64,000 nucleotides of DNA from Ceratopteris richardii (GCA_020310875.1 CM035423.1:141597723-141661722), one strand, 5' to 3'; shown: positions 23,059-35,348, counted from the stretch's first letter. Notes: a model not told the origin generated them from the letters alone. Numbers and translations are program-made.

Positions 23059-23662
23059 CCAGACATTGCATTTGCAGTGGGAGTTGTGAGCATATATATG
23101 TCAAATCCTAGCAAGAAACATTGGGAAGCGGTCAAGATGATTTTGAATATCTAAATGGCACTAAAGACAGGTTTCTGTATGCTTAGGTAGAGGGAAAGCA
23201 TCCATTATTGGTTATACAAATTCCGACTATGTTGGTTGTGTAGACAATCATAAGTCTACATCAGGCTACATTTTTCATTTTGCTAGAGGTGCTATCTCTT
23301 AGAGATCTCATCCTCAATAATGTACAGTTGTTTCCACCACAGAGGCAGAGTATGTTGCACTAAGTGAGGCATGTAAGGAAGCATTGTGGCTTTCTCGTCT
23401 TGCTTGTGATATGGGTTTACCTCAGCATGTACCTCATTTGCTCAGTGATAGTCAGAGTGCCATTACTTTGGCTAAGCATCTGGTCTATCATGCAAAGACC
23501 AAGCACGTTGAGGTGAGGTATCACTTCATTAGAGATTGCTTAGCCACTGAGCGCATTATTCTTGAGAAGGTTCACACTCGAGATAATGCTATAGATGCTT
23601 TGACTAAAACTCTACCACAGGATATCTTTCAACACTATTGTCACTTGATGGGGGTTACTTGA
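23059..23662 (+). pseudogene. pol: Element H: copia RT end and RNase H
   Basis: This plus-strand fragment, 5'-truncated at the junction with the G mosaic, begins IRPDIAFAVGVVSIYMSNPS with KKHWEAVK (RT C-terminus/connection). After frame breaks it gives an open RNase H end (23384-23662): LSDSQSAITLAKHL, VYHAKTKHVEVRYHFIRDCL and ALTKTLPQDIFQHYCHLMG. It belongs to the same family as element B. A stop in TGA precedes the spacer and LTR. Confidence 0.88.
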
Positions 23663-23809
23663 TTCATGATCTTACACAGTCATTTGTATACAGTGTAACA
23701 TGCCCATCAAGTGGGAGGTATAGTTTGTATACTTACACTCAGGTATTATTTATCATTCTTTATTTTTCTCCCATAGTTACTTTGGCCATATTGGCCTTTA
23801 GTGGGACAT

Positions 23810-24049
23810 TGTTACCATTAGTGTCCATGTGAAAGGCCAAACGGCCAGCGGACACTTCTTTGTACATGTTCTTTAATAAGATATATAGTAGCCTGGTTAG
23901 TCATAGATTGTAAGTTCGACTGCAATTGTAACACCTAAAAAGTCTGTGTTTGTGCTCCCTATGTATTGTGTTTTTCTACGTATTCTATAGCCTCTGTGCG
24001 AGTACCGTGTGCAGTCCTAGGAGCTCAGTTTTCTACTTGGAGGATAACA
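23810..24049 (+). repeat. 3' LTR of element H
   Basis: A 240-bp LTR from TGTTACCATTAG to GGATAACA follows a polypurine-like CTTTAGTGGGACA. It lies ~145 bp past the RNase H stop, the expected order for a 3' end. The right edge abuts element K RNase H sequence. Confidence 0.72.
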
Positions 24050-25710
24050 TCGTGGAGCTCTCAAGAACAACATTGCATTCTGTTTGCCCCTTCTATATAG
24101 GATTTCCATATGAAACTCTTGCACTAGCTTAGCCCAATGAACCTGCCTACCTTAAAGATCTGGCTCACTAAAAAAATACTTCAATGTATGGTGATCTATG
24201 TATACTTTAAAATCTGCACCATAAATATAGTGTCTCCAAAATTTAAGAGCATGCACCACTGCATACAACTCTTGTCCATGCACTATCCAATTGCATTGTG
24301 CACTACTTAACTGCTTACTTTCAAAAGCTATTGGCCTATCATATTGGCTCCAAACTACCCCAATGGCTATGCCACTAACATCTGTCTCCAACTCAAATGG
24401 CTTTTGTGGATCTACCACTTTGAGTACTAGAACCTATGAAACGACTTGCTTTAGAGTATCAAAACTATCTTTGTTGCTCTTGCTTCCATGCAAAAGGCAA
24501 TTCATCTTGAAGTAAATTCGTTATAGGTGCTGCTATCAATGAATAAGGTGAAATGAATTTCTAATAAAAACCAAAAAGTCCTAAAAACGATCTAAGATGC
24601 CCCTCATCTTGAGGATATGTCCATCCCAATATAAGCGAGGCCTTCTTGGGATCCATCTTGACCCCATCGATGGAGACTACATGCCCTATATACTTTATCT
24701 CTACAAAAAATGATTGGGTTTTGTATGGAATTTACAAACAACTCATTTTTCTTTAACTTATTTAATAATAGCCTCAAATCACTTTCATGCTCATGCACAT
24801 ACTTACTACACTAACAAATCATCCACAAAATCCACAACAAATTTTCCAATGAAAGGACACAAGATATCATTCATTATACGTCCTAAAAGTAGCAAGTGCC
24901 TTAGTCAAAACAAGTGGCATAACTAAATATTCGTAATGCCCAAACAGGGTCCTAAAAGCTATCTTATGTACATCCTAGTCTTCAATCCTTATATGGTGGT
25001 AGCCACTCTTCAAGTCTATATACAATTGCTCCACCTAGAGCATCAAGAAGATCATCTATTCTGAGCATGGGGTATCTATGCTTGATGGTAATCTTATTGA
25101 GTGTTCAATAGTCTAGGCACATCCAATTAGAGCTATGTTTCTTCTTCACTAGAAGAACTAGTGCTACAATGGATGAATATCTAGGTCTAACCAACCCTTT
25201 TTCCAAGTACTCATCTAGAAACTTGCAGAATTCATTCTCCTCCTACAAACTCATATGAAATGGTGGTCGAGTAGCAGGACTTTCTCCTGGCACCGATTTG
25301 ATCCTAGGCTCAATATTCCTACAAGGAAGTAAACCCAAAGGTAATTCATTTAGAAATAAGTCTTGGAATTCTGCTCTTACCTTTTTTGAAAGTACTTGAG
25401 CATTCCAATCGGAGCTTCCTCAACTATGAGAATCCATCACCGCACACAATGAATACACAAAATACAAAAAGTAAATATACTTACAATCAATTTTGAGTAG
25501 CTTGCTTGCATTCACCAATCACATCTCTTTGAGATCTAGCTCTCCAAAGATTAACTATCACCTCCCCTTGTGCGCAACTCACATAAGAAGAAAAGCCTAT
25601 GAGTGGTCATTTCCTAGCATGCCACTACTTACTTAAGACCATGAAAATGTGTCAATGGTGCAATCTCAAAATCCAGTATGTCCTCATAAGACTAAATCTG
25701 AATGGGTGGA
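24050..25710 (-). pseudogene. pol: Ty3-gypsy element K: RT and RNase H
   Basis: This is an old minus-strand Ty3 polymerase. RNase H is open at 24152-24418, with ELETDVSGIAIGVVWSQYDR, PIAFESKQLSSAQ, ELYAVVHALKFWRHYIYG and IDHHTLKYF. A SEPDL/GR block follows, decaying towards 24060. RT blocks lie at 24600-25430 in several frames, including PRIKSVPGESPATRPPFHMS, LVKKKHSSNWMCLDY and TIKHRYPMLRIDDLLDALGG; the catalytic region is degenerate. The first ~280 bp (25430-25710) are PR-RT linker. The protease half is 14 kb away at 39325-39670, separated by element J. The left end is cut at the H LTR. Confidence 0.82.
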
Positions 25711-25851
25711 TGTTGAAGTTGTAGTAGTAGTCCCTAGACCCTCACCACCTTGCATGGAAGCAAGAAGGAAGGCTCAAGATTGACTCTCCTCTCATCCAAC
25801 CCTACCTCCAACATGTCCAAGCCATTGGCCATCAACCCCATGCTATGCCAC
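25711..25851 (-). repeat. 3' LTR of J, distal fragment
   Basis: Starts TGTTGAAGTTGTAG on the plus strand and matches 38578-38718 nearly base for base. It is interrupted at GCCAC (25847-25851) by element L and resumes at 32208. Confidence 0.85.
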
Positions 25852-26122
25852 TGTTGAACACTGATGAAGCCCCTCTTTTTGCTCTGATTCTTTTTGCTCT
25901 GAGCATGCCCAACGAGGATGGAGAATGCACATGGAGATCGACGCTTTCTACTTTTGCCCAGCCACGTGGAGTTCTCTCTCTCTCTCTCATTACCCATAAA
26001 GGGCAATGCTCAATGCATCTCATATGAGTGCACTTGGCACTCATGTGAGTATCATAGCCAACATGTGTAAGACAAGGTTCTCACCTCTAAATCATAACTC
26101 ATATATGATACTCTATGTGACA
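25852..26122 (-). repeat. 3' LTR of chromovirus L
   Basis: On the minus strand it starts TGTCACATAG at 26122 and ends GTTCAACA at 25852 (271 bp). A purine tract (AAAGGGAAGGAAA) at 26123-26136 adjoins it. It matches 31939-32207. Confidence 0.92.
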
Positions 26123-26289
26123 TTTCCTTCCCTTTAGTTCCATTTTTGTCCTCGAAAATGGTATTGGAAGGTCTAGTAGAATGAGAGAAATAATAGAAAC
26201 ACCACTCCCACTATATCCCCATGTATAGCTATACATGGTCATATCTCCATGTTGTTTCCCCGTATCCTTCCCCTTAAGAAGACTCTTGG

Positions 26290-26640
26290 AAGGGTAATCT
26301 AAAATTGGGAAACTATCTCTGAAGGGTGCTTACCCGCTCCCATGTAGCATTATCTTTTTAACTATCTTTCCACTTTACTAGACACTCTTTATATAAGTGA
26401 CTTCTCTTCTGTTTCTCTCAAGTGCGTAGTATGCTCTCAGGCTCATGTGGAATAGATTGAACAGAAATAGGCTCTACTACCTCACTATCTAGAAGGAGGT
26501 TGTCAGATTCACCCAGCCTTTTCTTAAGCCGGCTAACATGAAAAACTGGATGGATTTGACTATTCTCTTGGAAGTTGGAGCTGCTAAGCCATCTTTCCTA
26601 TTCTCTTAAGTATTTGGAAAGGTCCACAATACCTAGAAGA
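26290..26640 (-). pseudogene. pol: Chromovirus L: chromodomain
   Basis: After the integrase GPY-like end (VFHVSRLKKRLGE near 26520-26560), the minus strand reads HEPESILRT, stop, then a KRSHLYKECLVKWKDS block and KDNATWERVSTL, followed by FPNFRLP (about 26295-26450). The VKW and ATWE blocks and the closing FP-F are the chromodomain signature of plant chromoviruses. Two or three in-frame stops are present. The domain normally binds histone marks and guides integration. Confidence 0.85.
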
Positions 26641-27560
26641 TAGTTTTGGACAAGGTCCCGCCTTCAGATCTAGAGGGAACTCTAAGATAGAACTGCTCTC
26701 CTACCTCAAAGTTGATGTCTCTCCTTTGAGGGTCAACATAGGCTCTAGCTCTATCCTGAGCTCTCCTAATGATGTCCTTAGCAAGCCTAAGCATATCATT
26801 CATTTCTTCCAAGAAGTCCTTTGTAGCTTGAAATTTCTCATTGTGCAATCCTACTACATAAGGAGCTCTTGGCTGAAACCCATACATAAGCATAAATGGA
26901 CTATGCCTAGTGGAAGAGTGCTTGGCACTATTATATGCAAACTCTACTATAGGTCCGGTATAGGTTCTTCTAGCCAACTCTGGTGTTTTCACTATAGTAT
27001 GTGTCAGAATAAACCTAGCCATTTTGGTTAACCTATCCACCATTACCCAGACCGAGTCGTGCCCTCTCTGTGTCTTAGGTAATCCGACTATAAAGTCCAT
27101 GGAGATACTCTCCCACTTCCCATTAGGAATATCCAATGGGTGGAGTAGTCGTCCAATCCTCAACCTCTGCTTTATTGATGTGGCATTTAGTGCACTTAAG
27201 CACATACTCTAGGACGTCCTTATGAATTCCAGGCTAGTAAAACTGCCTCTTAACAAGATCATAAGTCTTGTTAACTCCTGGGCATCCCGCACTAGGTGTG
27301 TCATGACACTCATACAAAATATGTTGTCTCATCTCATAATCTCTAGGGACACACACCTTACCTTTATATAACACATATCCATCATGGACATTGTAATTCT
27401 TCCACTTGAATCCTTCTTGAACACCTGTCGATACTCCATCCTCACTAGAATCCCGTATATCACGACCCCATTCTCTATGGCTTCCCAAATCTCGGAATAT
27501 ATAGGATCAAGCCTACATTTCCCTCTAATGGACTCAAGTAGCTCACTAGTGATCTAAGTA
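26633..27560 (-). pseudogene. pol: Chromovirus L: integrase
   Basis: The minus strand encodes an H2C2 zinc domain (HILYECHDTPSAGCPGVNKT, then LEYVLKCTKCHINKA; 27160-27330). The core start is SISMDFIVGLPKTQRGHDSV with DRLTKMARFI (about 26990-27120), carrying the first catalytic Asp. TPELARRTYTGPIVEFAYN then joins the core start directly to the region after the Glu. The second Asp and the Glu (~100 residues) are deleted. C-terminal parts include RQHSPFMLMYG-like and FEVGEQFYLRVPS blocks. One frameshift separates the zinc domain from the core. Confidence 0.88.
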
Positions 27561-28985
27561 AAACTCAATCCATTGAGCATAGACATGCGGCTAAGTGAAT
27601 CAGCCACTACATTAAAATTTCCCTTCCTATGCCTAAGCTCATAATCAAACTCCTAAAGGGTCTGCCCATCGGGCCTTACGACCTTTAAGGTATGTTTGAT
27701 TAGAGAGCCACTTAATGCTCTCTTGATCAAACACTATCGTAACTTTGGCACCATATAGGTAATGATGCCGCTTCTTCAAAGCATGGACAGTTGCATACAA
27801 CTCCATCTCATAAACGGAGTAATTCTTCTGGGTCGGTTCTAGTTTCTTACTCTCAAAAGCTATTGGTCGACCATCCTGAACTTAAACCGCTCCTATGGCA
27901 AAATCACTCGTGTCAGTATCAACCACAAAGGGTTTATTGGGATATGCTATATGTAAAACTAGAGTTGTAGCAATTGCTACTTTCAATCTCTCTATACTTT
28001 GCTTTTGTTCATCTCCCCAATGAAAGGATTTCCCTTTCCCTTTAAGTTGTTTTGTCATCGAGACAACAATTTTGGCATAATTCTTAATGAAACTTTGATA
28101 GAACCCTGATAAACCTAGGAAGATTTGTAGCTCTTCCAAGTTCCTTGGGTGTGGCCATTCCATAATAGCCCTTACTTTTTCAGGATCCATCTAGATTCCA
28201 TTCCGGGAGACTATATGCCCAAGGTATCTAACCTCTGTTTTGAAAAATTCACACTTAGACTCCTTATCAAAGAGTGAATTTTCCCTTAGCACTTGAAATA
28301 CCTTTCTTAAGTGTTCCAAGTGCTTCTATTCTAATGCATTATAGATCAGAATGCCATCGAGGAAGTCAACTACAAAGTGTCCTAGATAAGGCCGTAATAC
28401 ACTATTCATGAGCTTCATGAAAGTGGCGGGAGCATTGGTGAGACCAAAAGGCATCATCAAGAACTCATAGTGCTCATATCTAGTCCTAAAGGCAGTCTTA
28501 GGGACATCCTCTACCCTAATCCTAATCTGATGATATCCTGATCTAAGGTCAAGCTTGGTAAAATACCTAGCTTGATGTAATTGATCAAATGGGTCTTCCA
28601 ATCTAGGCATAGGAAACCTATTTTTGATAGTTACCTTATTAAGTGCTCTATAATCCATACATAATCTCATAGAGCCATCTTTCTTCTTAACTAGGAGCAT
28701 TGGTGATGCCCAAGGTGAGTTACTAGGTCTAATGAAGCCCTTATCTAAATAATCTTGTAATTGCCTCTCAACCTCCTCATGTTGAGAAACACTAAGCCTA
28801 TAAGGTGGCTTACAAATAGGGTTTGTGTTAGTAACTACCTCAATAGCATGGTTAATGTCCCCTCTCTTAGGTGGTAGCCCTGTAGGTAAGTCAGTGGGAA
28901 AAACATCTCTAAACTCAAACATAAGATCTTTAAAACTTTTAACGACACACTCTTGCAAGAAAGAATAATAGAAAGTCCTGTCCAT
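27561..28985 (-). pseudogene. pol: Chromovirus L: RT and RNase H
   Basis: RT (28326-28985) is open for 219 codons. It shows [94 protein letters not shown] and [14 protein letters not shown]. The catalytic FLDD reads FLDGILIY, so the second Asp is Gly. After a stop, DPEKVRAIMEWPHPRN and FLGLSGFYQSFIKNY follow (27882-28190). RNase H (DTDTSDFAIGAV, then PIAFESKKLEPTQKNYSVYE and ELYATVHALKKRHHYLYG) reaches ~27620. All lie in one frame apart from point stops, so decay is mostly by substitution. Confidence 0.93.
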
Positions 28986-29045
28986 ATTTACATTCCTAGC
29001 ATGAAAATATACATCAGATGAATTGTCTGTACAATGCTCAAAGTC

Positions 29046-29639
29046 CTAACTATACAATAAAAAGATCTCTTGTATATGCTGAAAATGACAAAGACTATAC
29101 AACTCTAAAGATGAAATGAGAGATGCACTAGGTACATATCTCTCTCCCTGTATACAAATTTTACTTCCATTTCCTTCAAACTCAAGTGTGTTGTTTTGAT
29201 AGCTGCTTTTGAGTGTGTCTCTCAACCCCCATAGCCACTCTCTACCTAACACAAGATTTGTCCTCTCCATATTCATAATTTGGAAGTCCATGTGACCTGT
29301 ATAACCCTACATCTTGAATTCCAAATCGGATACCATAGTATCCCATATCCTCTTGTCTTCCCCTTGCATCATAGATACTATGTATTTATGTGCATTAGGA
29401 TGTTGGGAAATCTTTAGCTTCTTGACCAAAGCATAGTTTATAAAATTATGAGTAGCAGAGTCATCTATCATGACTCGCACCCTTGTCCCATATACACTAC
29501 CATGAAGTTTAACTAAGTCATGTGGTCCAAACTGTGGTGACCACAATGATTGAGTCAAACAACAGGTGTGCTCTATATCCTCGTGCATCACCTCCACTCC
29601 CTTGCAGTTGGAATTGCCATGAATAGGAAGTATCTGCAC
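29046..29639 (-). pseudogene. pol: Chromovirus L: protease
   Basis: A retropepsin with active site VMIDDSATHNFINYALVKKL, the D-D-S-A variant of D-S-G-A (29395-29460). It is followed after a TAG by MNMERTNLVLGREWLWGLRD, a version of the LGxxWL motif (29225-29280). It lies between the zinc knuckle and RT as expected. Confidence 0.85.
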
Positions 29640-30839
29640 TAGGTGGACCGCCTTTTTTCCCTTTTCAGGGCCGTACTACTCTCTGGTCCTTTCTTCTTTT
29701 CTTCTCCCTTCTTGAGTGGACAGTTCCACTGTGAATGGCTAGGAGACAAACATATAAAGCACATGTTCTCTCTTTTGACCCTCTCAAACTGCTCTATAGG
29801 TAACCTAGGATCTTGGGATCTTTGTCTTTTAATGAAAATTTTGTTTTTCCCCGGTGGCAACTTCTTAAACTTAGTCGTGCTAAGAGGCTTGAGGGGCTGA
29901 TCCGTCTCCATAGGAGTATATTGAGGATGATTATGGTCCTCATAGATCTGTGCATACTTGATTGCCTCCTCAAACGTCTTAGGTGCATTCCTTCTTACCT
30001 CTCTCTTGATGGCTTTATCTAAGCCTCTAACAAACCCTCTAGTTTTCTGGAAGTCATCTAACCCCTTAAGTTTCAAAATGATCCCTCTATAGTGGGATAT
30101 GTAGATCGTCAAAGGCCTACCTCTTTGGGTGATCCTATCCCACTCATCCCAGTTCCTCTCCTCCTTGTTCTAAGGAAGAAACTCTTTTAAAAAAGAGTTT
30201 CAAATTGAGTCCAATCTGTAGGGATAGAGTTCGCCTCCTTGAGACTCATCCACCACTTATAAGCATGCGGGCCAAGCAAGAGGCTCACCTCTAGCACATG
30301 CTACTCTGGTGGGGTGCCCTTCAATTGATGCAAATCACGCCACTTTTGTAAAAAAATATATATAGATTGCATCCTTATTTCTATCTCGGTCATCCCCCGT
30401 AAAGGTAGGTGGCTTTAATTCTTTCAGGAGGGGAGCTTCCCTAGAGCTCTCTCCTTTGTGTTTACCAAAAAAAGAAGGATCTTTCCTAGTCATCTCTAGA
30501 GGAAGAGTAGGGGTTTCTCTTTCCTTCCTAGCTAGGAAAGAGGTGGCATCTGTCTCAAGTGAGATCATTTGACTTGAGCTGCTGAATGAGAGATGTGATG
30601 CTACCTATGTCTCTCTCTAATCTAAGGGTCTGTTCCTTCAAATCTAAAAATTGGTCATGAGCAACGAACTCATCCAAAAGTTCCTCATAGGTATATTCTT
30701 CTTGTTGAGGCTCTCTTTCTTCTAGTTTTTCCTCTACTGCTTGCCCCATTTCTACCTCTTCTATTCTAAAATCAGGATCCTCTAGTTGCTCTTTAGATGG
30801 AGAAGTGTGTTCTATTATTTTTTTCCCTTTGGACTCCAT
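29640..30839 (-). pseudogene. gag: Chromovirus L: Gag
   Basis: The start ATG at 30839 opens an acidic N-terminal segment (94 codons) with a coiled-coil-like LKEQTLRLERDIGSITSLIQ stretch. Frame breaks follow. The C-terminal part (29639-30112) gives the end of the Retrotrans_gag domain (FVRGLDKAIKREVRRNAPKT, FEEAIKYAQIYED), a basic segment, and a zinc knuckle CFICLSPSHSQWNC (CX2CX4HX4C) followed by a Lys-rich tail. Stops and frameshifts between 30112 and 30560 remove the middle. Confidence 0.85.
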
Positions 30840-31938
30840 GTTTCACTCCCCCCCCTCCCCGGCTTGCTAACTAGAGTATGTGAGAAGAATGGAAGTGAAC
30901 TTTAAATGTGCAAGAAGAAGAGAAATATATCACAAGAGCACTTCCCTGGTACAAAATGAAGGTGCGGAAGCAAAATCCAAGTGATCTTCAAAGCTTGAGG
31001 GTCTTGATCTTCAATCCTTGCCAAGCCCAAACAAAAAATTGAAATGTCCAATTGGCTCGGGGAGGTTCTAATCACCAAAAACCAACAAGAACAATGCCAA
31101 AATCATGTAGCAATAGCCCCAATTGGGCAAACTGAGTGAAATTGAAGCGCTTTTGAATTTTGACAGTCCTTGCTAGTCCAAGAGATGTAGTCCAGCACCT
31201 GTGCCTTGAAGATATAGAGTGATCCCAAGTGAAAAAAGTGGATTTGGATGCCAAATGATGAAAAACTAGGCTCAAGAGTGGCTACCTAGTTCCTACCGAA
31301 GCACTACAGAGGTATTTTGGTCGACCAAATCTTGTCCAAATCAAACATCAATGGTTTTTCAATGAAGCTTAGAAGTGCAGCTTTGTAATGTGATAAAGAT
31401 TTTTGAAATCAAATGTTGTATGAGCAAGCTATGGTGTGGAGAAGATAGATATGTCAAGACTAGACTATGGGAAAGCAAATCTTCACGAAGTAATGACTTT
31501 GAGAGCTCAAAACTGAGAAACTGAAAGCTTTTTGAACAAGCTAATGACCCATATCCCAAGCCCACAACCCATATTACATCTTTAGATCATTCCTTTTCCC
31601 AATATCTCGAACCATGGCTTTCTTTGCTCTCTGAATCTTTTAAGAAAAAACTCAATATTTGAAATGGTTGCCTCCTTTTTACATCAAGTCGATCTTCTCC
31701 ACGAAATTCAAGAGCAAGCGTTGAAGGAGCAACTATATCCCACATATGGTGAGGGTAGCGTGTAGATTTGAGTATATAACATGGGCGCAAAGTCTCACTC
31801 CTTCACCCAAGAGGAGGGGAAGAGGAGCTATTGGCCTATCGGCTCACTCCGCTCGCCCGCACGCATATGTGTGTCATCGCTCATTGTAGTGGGCCTCTGT
31901 TGGTGCTTCTGTGGTCTCACAACCTACTTGGATATCAA
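30840..31938 (-). other. Chromovirus L: untranslated leader and primer site
   Basis: About 1.1 kb between the 5' LTR and Gag without coding domains. The bases right after the LTR on the minus strand (TTGATATCCAAGTAGG) are a degenerate match to the Met-initiator tRNA primer site TGGTATCAGAGC. A C-rich run at 30847-30861 precedes Gag. Confidence 0.55.
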
Positions 31939-32207
31939 TGTTGAACTTTGATGAAGCCCCTCTTTTTGCTGGGATTCTTTTTGCTCTAAGCACGCCCCAC
32001 GAGGATGGAGAATGCGCACGAAGATCGATGCTCTCTACTTTTTCCTAGCCGCATGGAGTTCTCTCTCTCTCATATTACCCATAAAAGAAAATGCTCAATG
32101 CATCTCATATAAGTGGACTTGGCACTCATGTGAATATCATACCCAACAATTGTAAGAGGAGGTTCTCACCTCTAAATCATAACTCATATATGATACTCCA
32201 TGTGAAA
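31939..32207 (-). repeat. 5' LTR of chromovirus L
   Basis: A 269-bp partner of 25852-26122. Its outer terminus reads TTTCACATGG on the minus strand (plus strand CCATGTGAAA), where the other copy has TGTCACATAG, so the terminal TG is mutated. GCCAC follows at 32208-32212. Confidence 0.92.
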
Positions 32208-32807
32208 GCCACATGCTTGAAAACATGGAGAGTAGGGAGTCAAGGATCCTATTCCATGTGCAAAATACAAGTAAAACAAGTAATCTACTCACACAAAGGA
32301 GAGACATGCATAGGCACACACACACACCTCACTCTCACACTCACAAAGACACAATACAAGAGTGTAAATAGTCTTGGAATAAAAGAGAGCATTCTTCCAT
32401 TCATAAAAGATATTACATGAGAGCACGTCGAACCAAAAGCTCCCCTCTTTACAAAAATGAGCTTCTATATATAGGCTAAGCACATTTCTCCATGTGCCTC
32501 TTTTGAAAAGTCAAAAAGGGAATATCTCTCTAACTAACATATCTTCTAGGAGATTCCAAGATCAATCTTATAACAAACAAATCTCAATGAAGGGCATGTG
32601 TGGGATTTTTACATGGGGAACTCCTAGATGAGCCAAAAAGGTGAGATATTTAAGAGTCTCCTACACTATGGCATAAGGAAATATTAAAGTGCTTTAGTAG
32701 AGTGTTCACATGTGACACTCTAAGTATATACAAAGAAGGTTATTCTCATTGTCTAAGGAGGGTTTCCATGCATAATTGAAGATGTGTGCATACCCTACAA
32801 CCCAACA
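32208..32807 (-). repeat. 3' LTR of J, proximal fragment
   Basis: Matches 38714-39319 at high identity, including the CACACACACACCTCACTC run, a TATATATAGG box (near 32465) and the ACAACCCAACA terminus. On the minus strand it begins TGTTGGGTTGTAGGG at 32807. Confidence 0.93.
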
Positions 32808-33404
32808 CTCTCCTCCCCTAGACTTTGTCGCCCTCATCAAAGCTAAGATAAGAGGATCATATGCAAGGTCTTTAAATTTGCAAGTCTTCAATCTACAAGT
32901 CTTTAGGTCTTCATAATCTTCAAATTTGTAGCACTTCAATCTTCCACTCTACAAGTTATCAATCCTTCCTTCAATCTGCAAATCTTTAGTCTTCAAAGAT
33001 GGGAGACACAATCCCCTTGGGGGCAATCAGCCCTGCATACATCCTACTGGGTAGCCCTTTGTAAGACTGAAAATACCTTTGCAAGAAGCTCCCAAACCTG
33101 AAATGACATACATAAAGCAAGTAGACTGTTTCTAAAAGATGAAGTAGACAATAAACATTCACTCCAAATTTAGTTTCGACTTCAGGGAGCATTAGGTCCC
33201 ACAAGACTTCTAGAGAGAAATCCTCATGAAGATATGTCCTGCCATGGTGTGCATATCAGCTATAGCCACCCCTACAGGCCAATAACAAAAATTATCATGG
33301 CTTGACATGAAGATCTTCATATTCTTGCAAATCAAAAAAATAGCTCCAAAGAGCCCATTAACAACAATAGCCTTGTCGTTCTCCATATCTCACAAATCTT
33401 AAAT
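32808..33404 (-). other. J interior, polypurine-tract end
   Basis: Begins with the polypurine tract (CTCTCCTCCCCTAG on the plus strand, 32808-32821). The rest is non-retroelement sequence with a 72-codon minus-strand frame at 32986-33204 of unknown meaning. Confidence 0.5.
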
Positions 33405-33524
33405 ATGCCACAATCAAACCTATTGTGTTATCAAACAAATGCAGGTGTGACATGTTGCATTGAAAAACAAATGCCACAATCAAACCTATTGTGTTATCAA
33501 ACAAATGCAGGTGTGACATGTTGC
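33405..33524. repeat. 54-bp tandem duplication
   Basis: ATGCCACAATCAAACCTATT and the following bases up to CATGTTGC occur at 33405-33458 and again, apparently unchanged, at 33471-33524 with a 66-bp period. A 12-bp spacer separates them. Confidence 0.9.
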
Positions 33525-35348
33525 CCATTTAGTGCCTCAATGAGTGTGCAATGAACTATTTTCAATCAAATAAATTAATCATCATTTTCTCGTTGTATAT
33601 GAAGATGAAAAGAGGGTGACCATGCATACAGCAAACATACTTTTCTTTCCCAAGCACAAATGTCAGAAAAAGCATCCAATCATTCCATCCCAACTATATT
33701 GAGTTGCCTGGCAAAATTGTGAACCTTTATGCCAAAAACAGCCACCTACAATAATGAAGAGTAACATATGACATCAATAGAGATCAAAAGCAAGATTTTT
33801 GTAGGTGGAGTATTGGGAAGAATTCCTGTTAGTTGGTCATCTCACAGAATGTCATTCATAGGCAGCACTTAGACCTCTATGACTTTCACACCAAACTAGT
33901 ACAGAACAGGTCTAAAATCCACATGTTTTGAAACACATGAATACCACACAAGGTGGTCAAACATCGAGGGCATGGGATGAACAGGACCAATAGGGGATCA
34001 CCCTCCAAGTCCAAGGTGTACCAAAGGTGGCCTTACACCACCACTTTTAGCACGTGTCCCATAGCCTTACACCACTATGGACACAGGAGGACATCCCTAG
34101 ATTGATAGGTATCTCAAGGAGAGTAGCTTGAACCCTCAATGTCCTGAAGTGCAACATCCATCAATCCAAGGTTTCTTGGATGCAAACCCAGCCTATGAAC
34201 GTGAAGAATATTCAAGAGTGGAGGCAGGCATTCACCTTTACTTTAAAAGCTCTAAGGCAAGCATACATCACAAATATCTTCGTAACTAATGAGATATAAG
34301 AATGAAGCCTTAAGTTATTGAACAATCAATAACAAGTTGTGTATGAGTGTAACTACTAATCTTATCATACAATCCTTTTTTAATTAGAAGTGTTTTTTGC
34401 ATAAATGATATATTGTGTGCATGTGTAACTAAAACATAATAGATGTAAGTCTATTTTAATGCTTCCTAACCATACATCTTAGCACACATTCTCATGACTT
34501 ATGGGCACTTTAGAAGATAATATGATGTGAACAACTCGATGAGTCGACACACCATCCTTGTGTTATCACATCATAAGCAAGAGAAAACATACATGCCTTC
34601 ACAATGTGTATAGTTATAGGAGAAAATCTTCCATGAAACATAGAAGACATGACTTTTAGAGTACCATAACTAGCCTTGTGGGCAAGTGGTGTGGACACAA
34701 TCCATAGATAAGGGACCTGGACACCCCCAAACAAAAAGAATTTAGTGCATCATTTCTTCCCATGTTATATCAATCTTACTAGGGCAATGAACCGGACCAC
34801 AGAGTTGTCCCTGAACATACAATAGAAGTGAAGGCTTGGCCCTCAGAACAAAGCAAGAACTACCTGTCAACTCAATCATTGTTCCTTGGGTTCCAATTCC
34901 AAGCTCCATGCTTCAAGCATCAATGGTTAGTGCATCATGAGTCAAATCAAACTTCCATTTTTTTAGAGAGCTTCTGGAAAACCAAAGGGAACGCTACACA
35001 TCCTACCTTTTTCACTTGTAGTATGGAAATAATGTACCAAGACTACCAAATAGTTCAATAAATAGTGACCTTTAGAGGCCCATGCCTAAGGTGAATTCGA
35101 CATACATAATGACTAAGTGCCACAAATCTTGCAATGTTTCCACACACATACATGGAAGACATAACATGTACCAAATTGATCACTTTGTGAGACAATCATT
35201 TCAAGAACAAGGCAAAAAATAGCTTAATGTAGTCAGGACCATCCCTTCATGGGGAATACACAAAACATTACTCCAACATATCCTACCATCCGAGTCACCT
35301 ACTTCATTTTGTAGCTAAGTGATGAGAGGGTGTGGTCACAACTTTTAC
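33525..35348. other. J interior, unassigned
   Basis: AT-rich sequence without retroelement domains. Short minus-strand blocks are preceded by acceptor-like pyrimidine-AG sites (for example before 33765 on the minus strand), but none gives a convincing exon. ORFs of 60-77 codons on either strand look random. Confidence 0.4.

Larger units (their letters stand above)
25852..32207 (-). mobile_element. Ty3 chromovirus L
   Basis: Two ~270-bp LTRs (25852-26122 and 31939-32207) bound a minus-strand element of ~6.36 kb. Its order is Gag, protease, RT, RNase H, integrase, chromodomain. An exact 5-bp duplication GCCAC flanks it (25847-25851 and 32208-32212). The uninterrupted form of the target is present at 38705-38730 in the other J LTR, with GCCAC once. 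Stops, a lost RT catalytic Asp and an integrase-core deletion make it inactive. The chromodomain would direct integration to marked chromatin. Confidence 0.95.
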
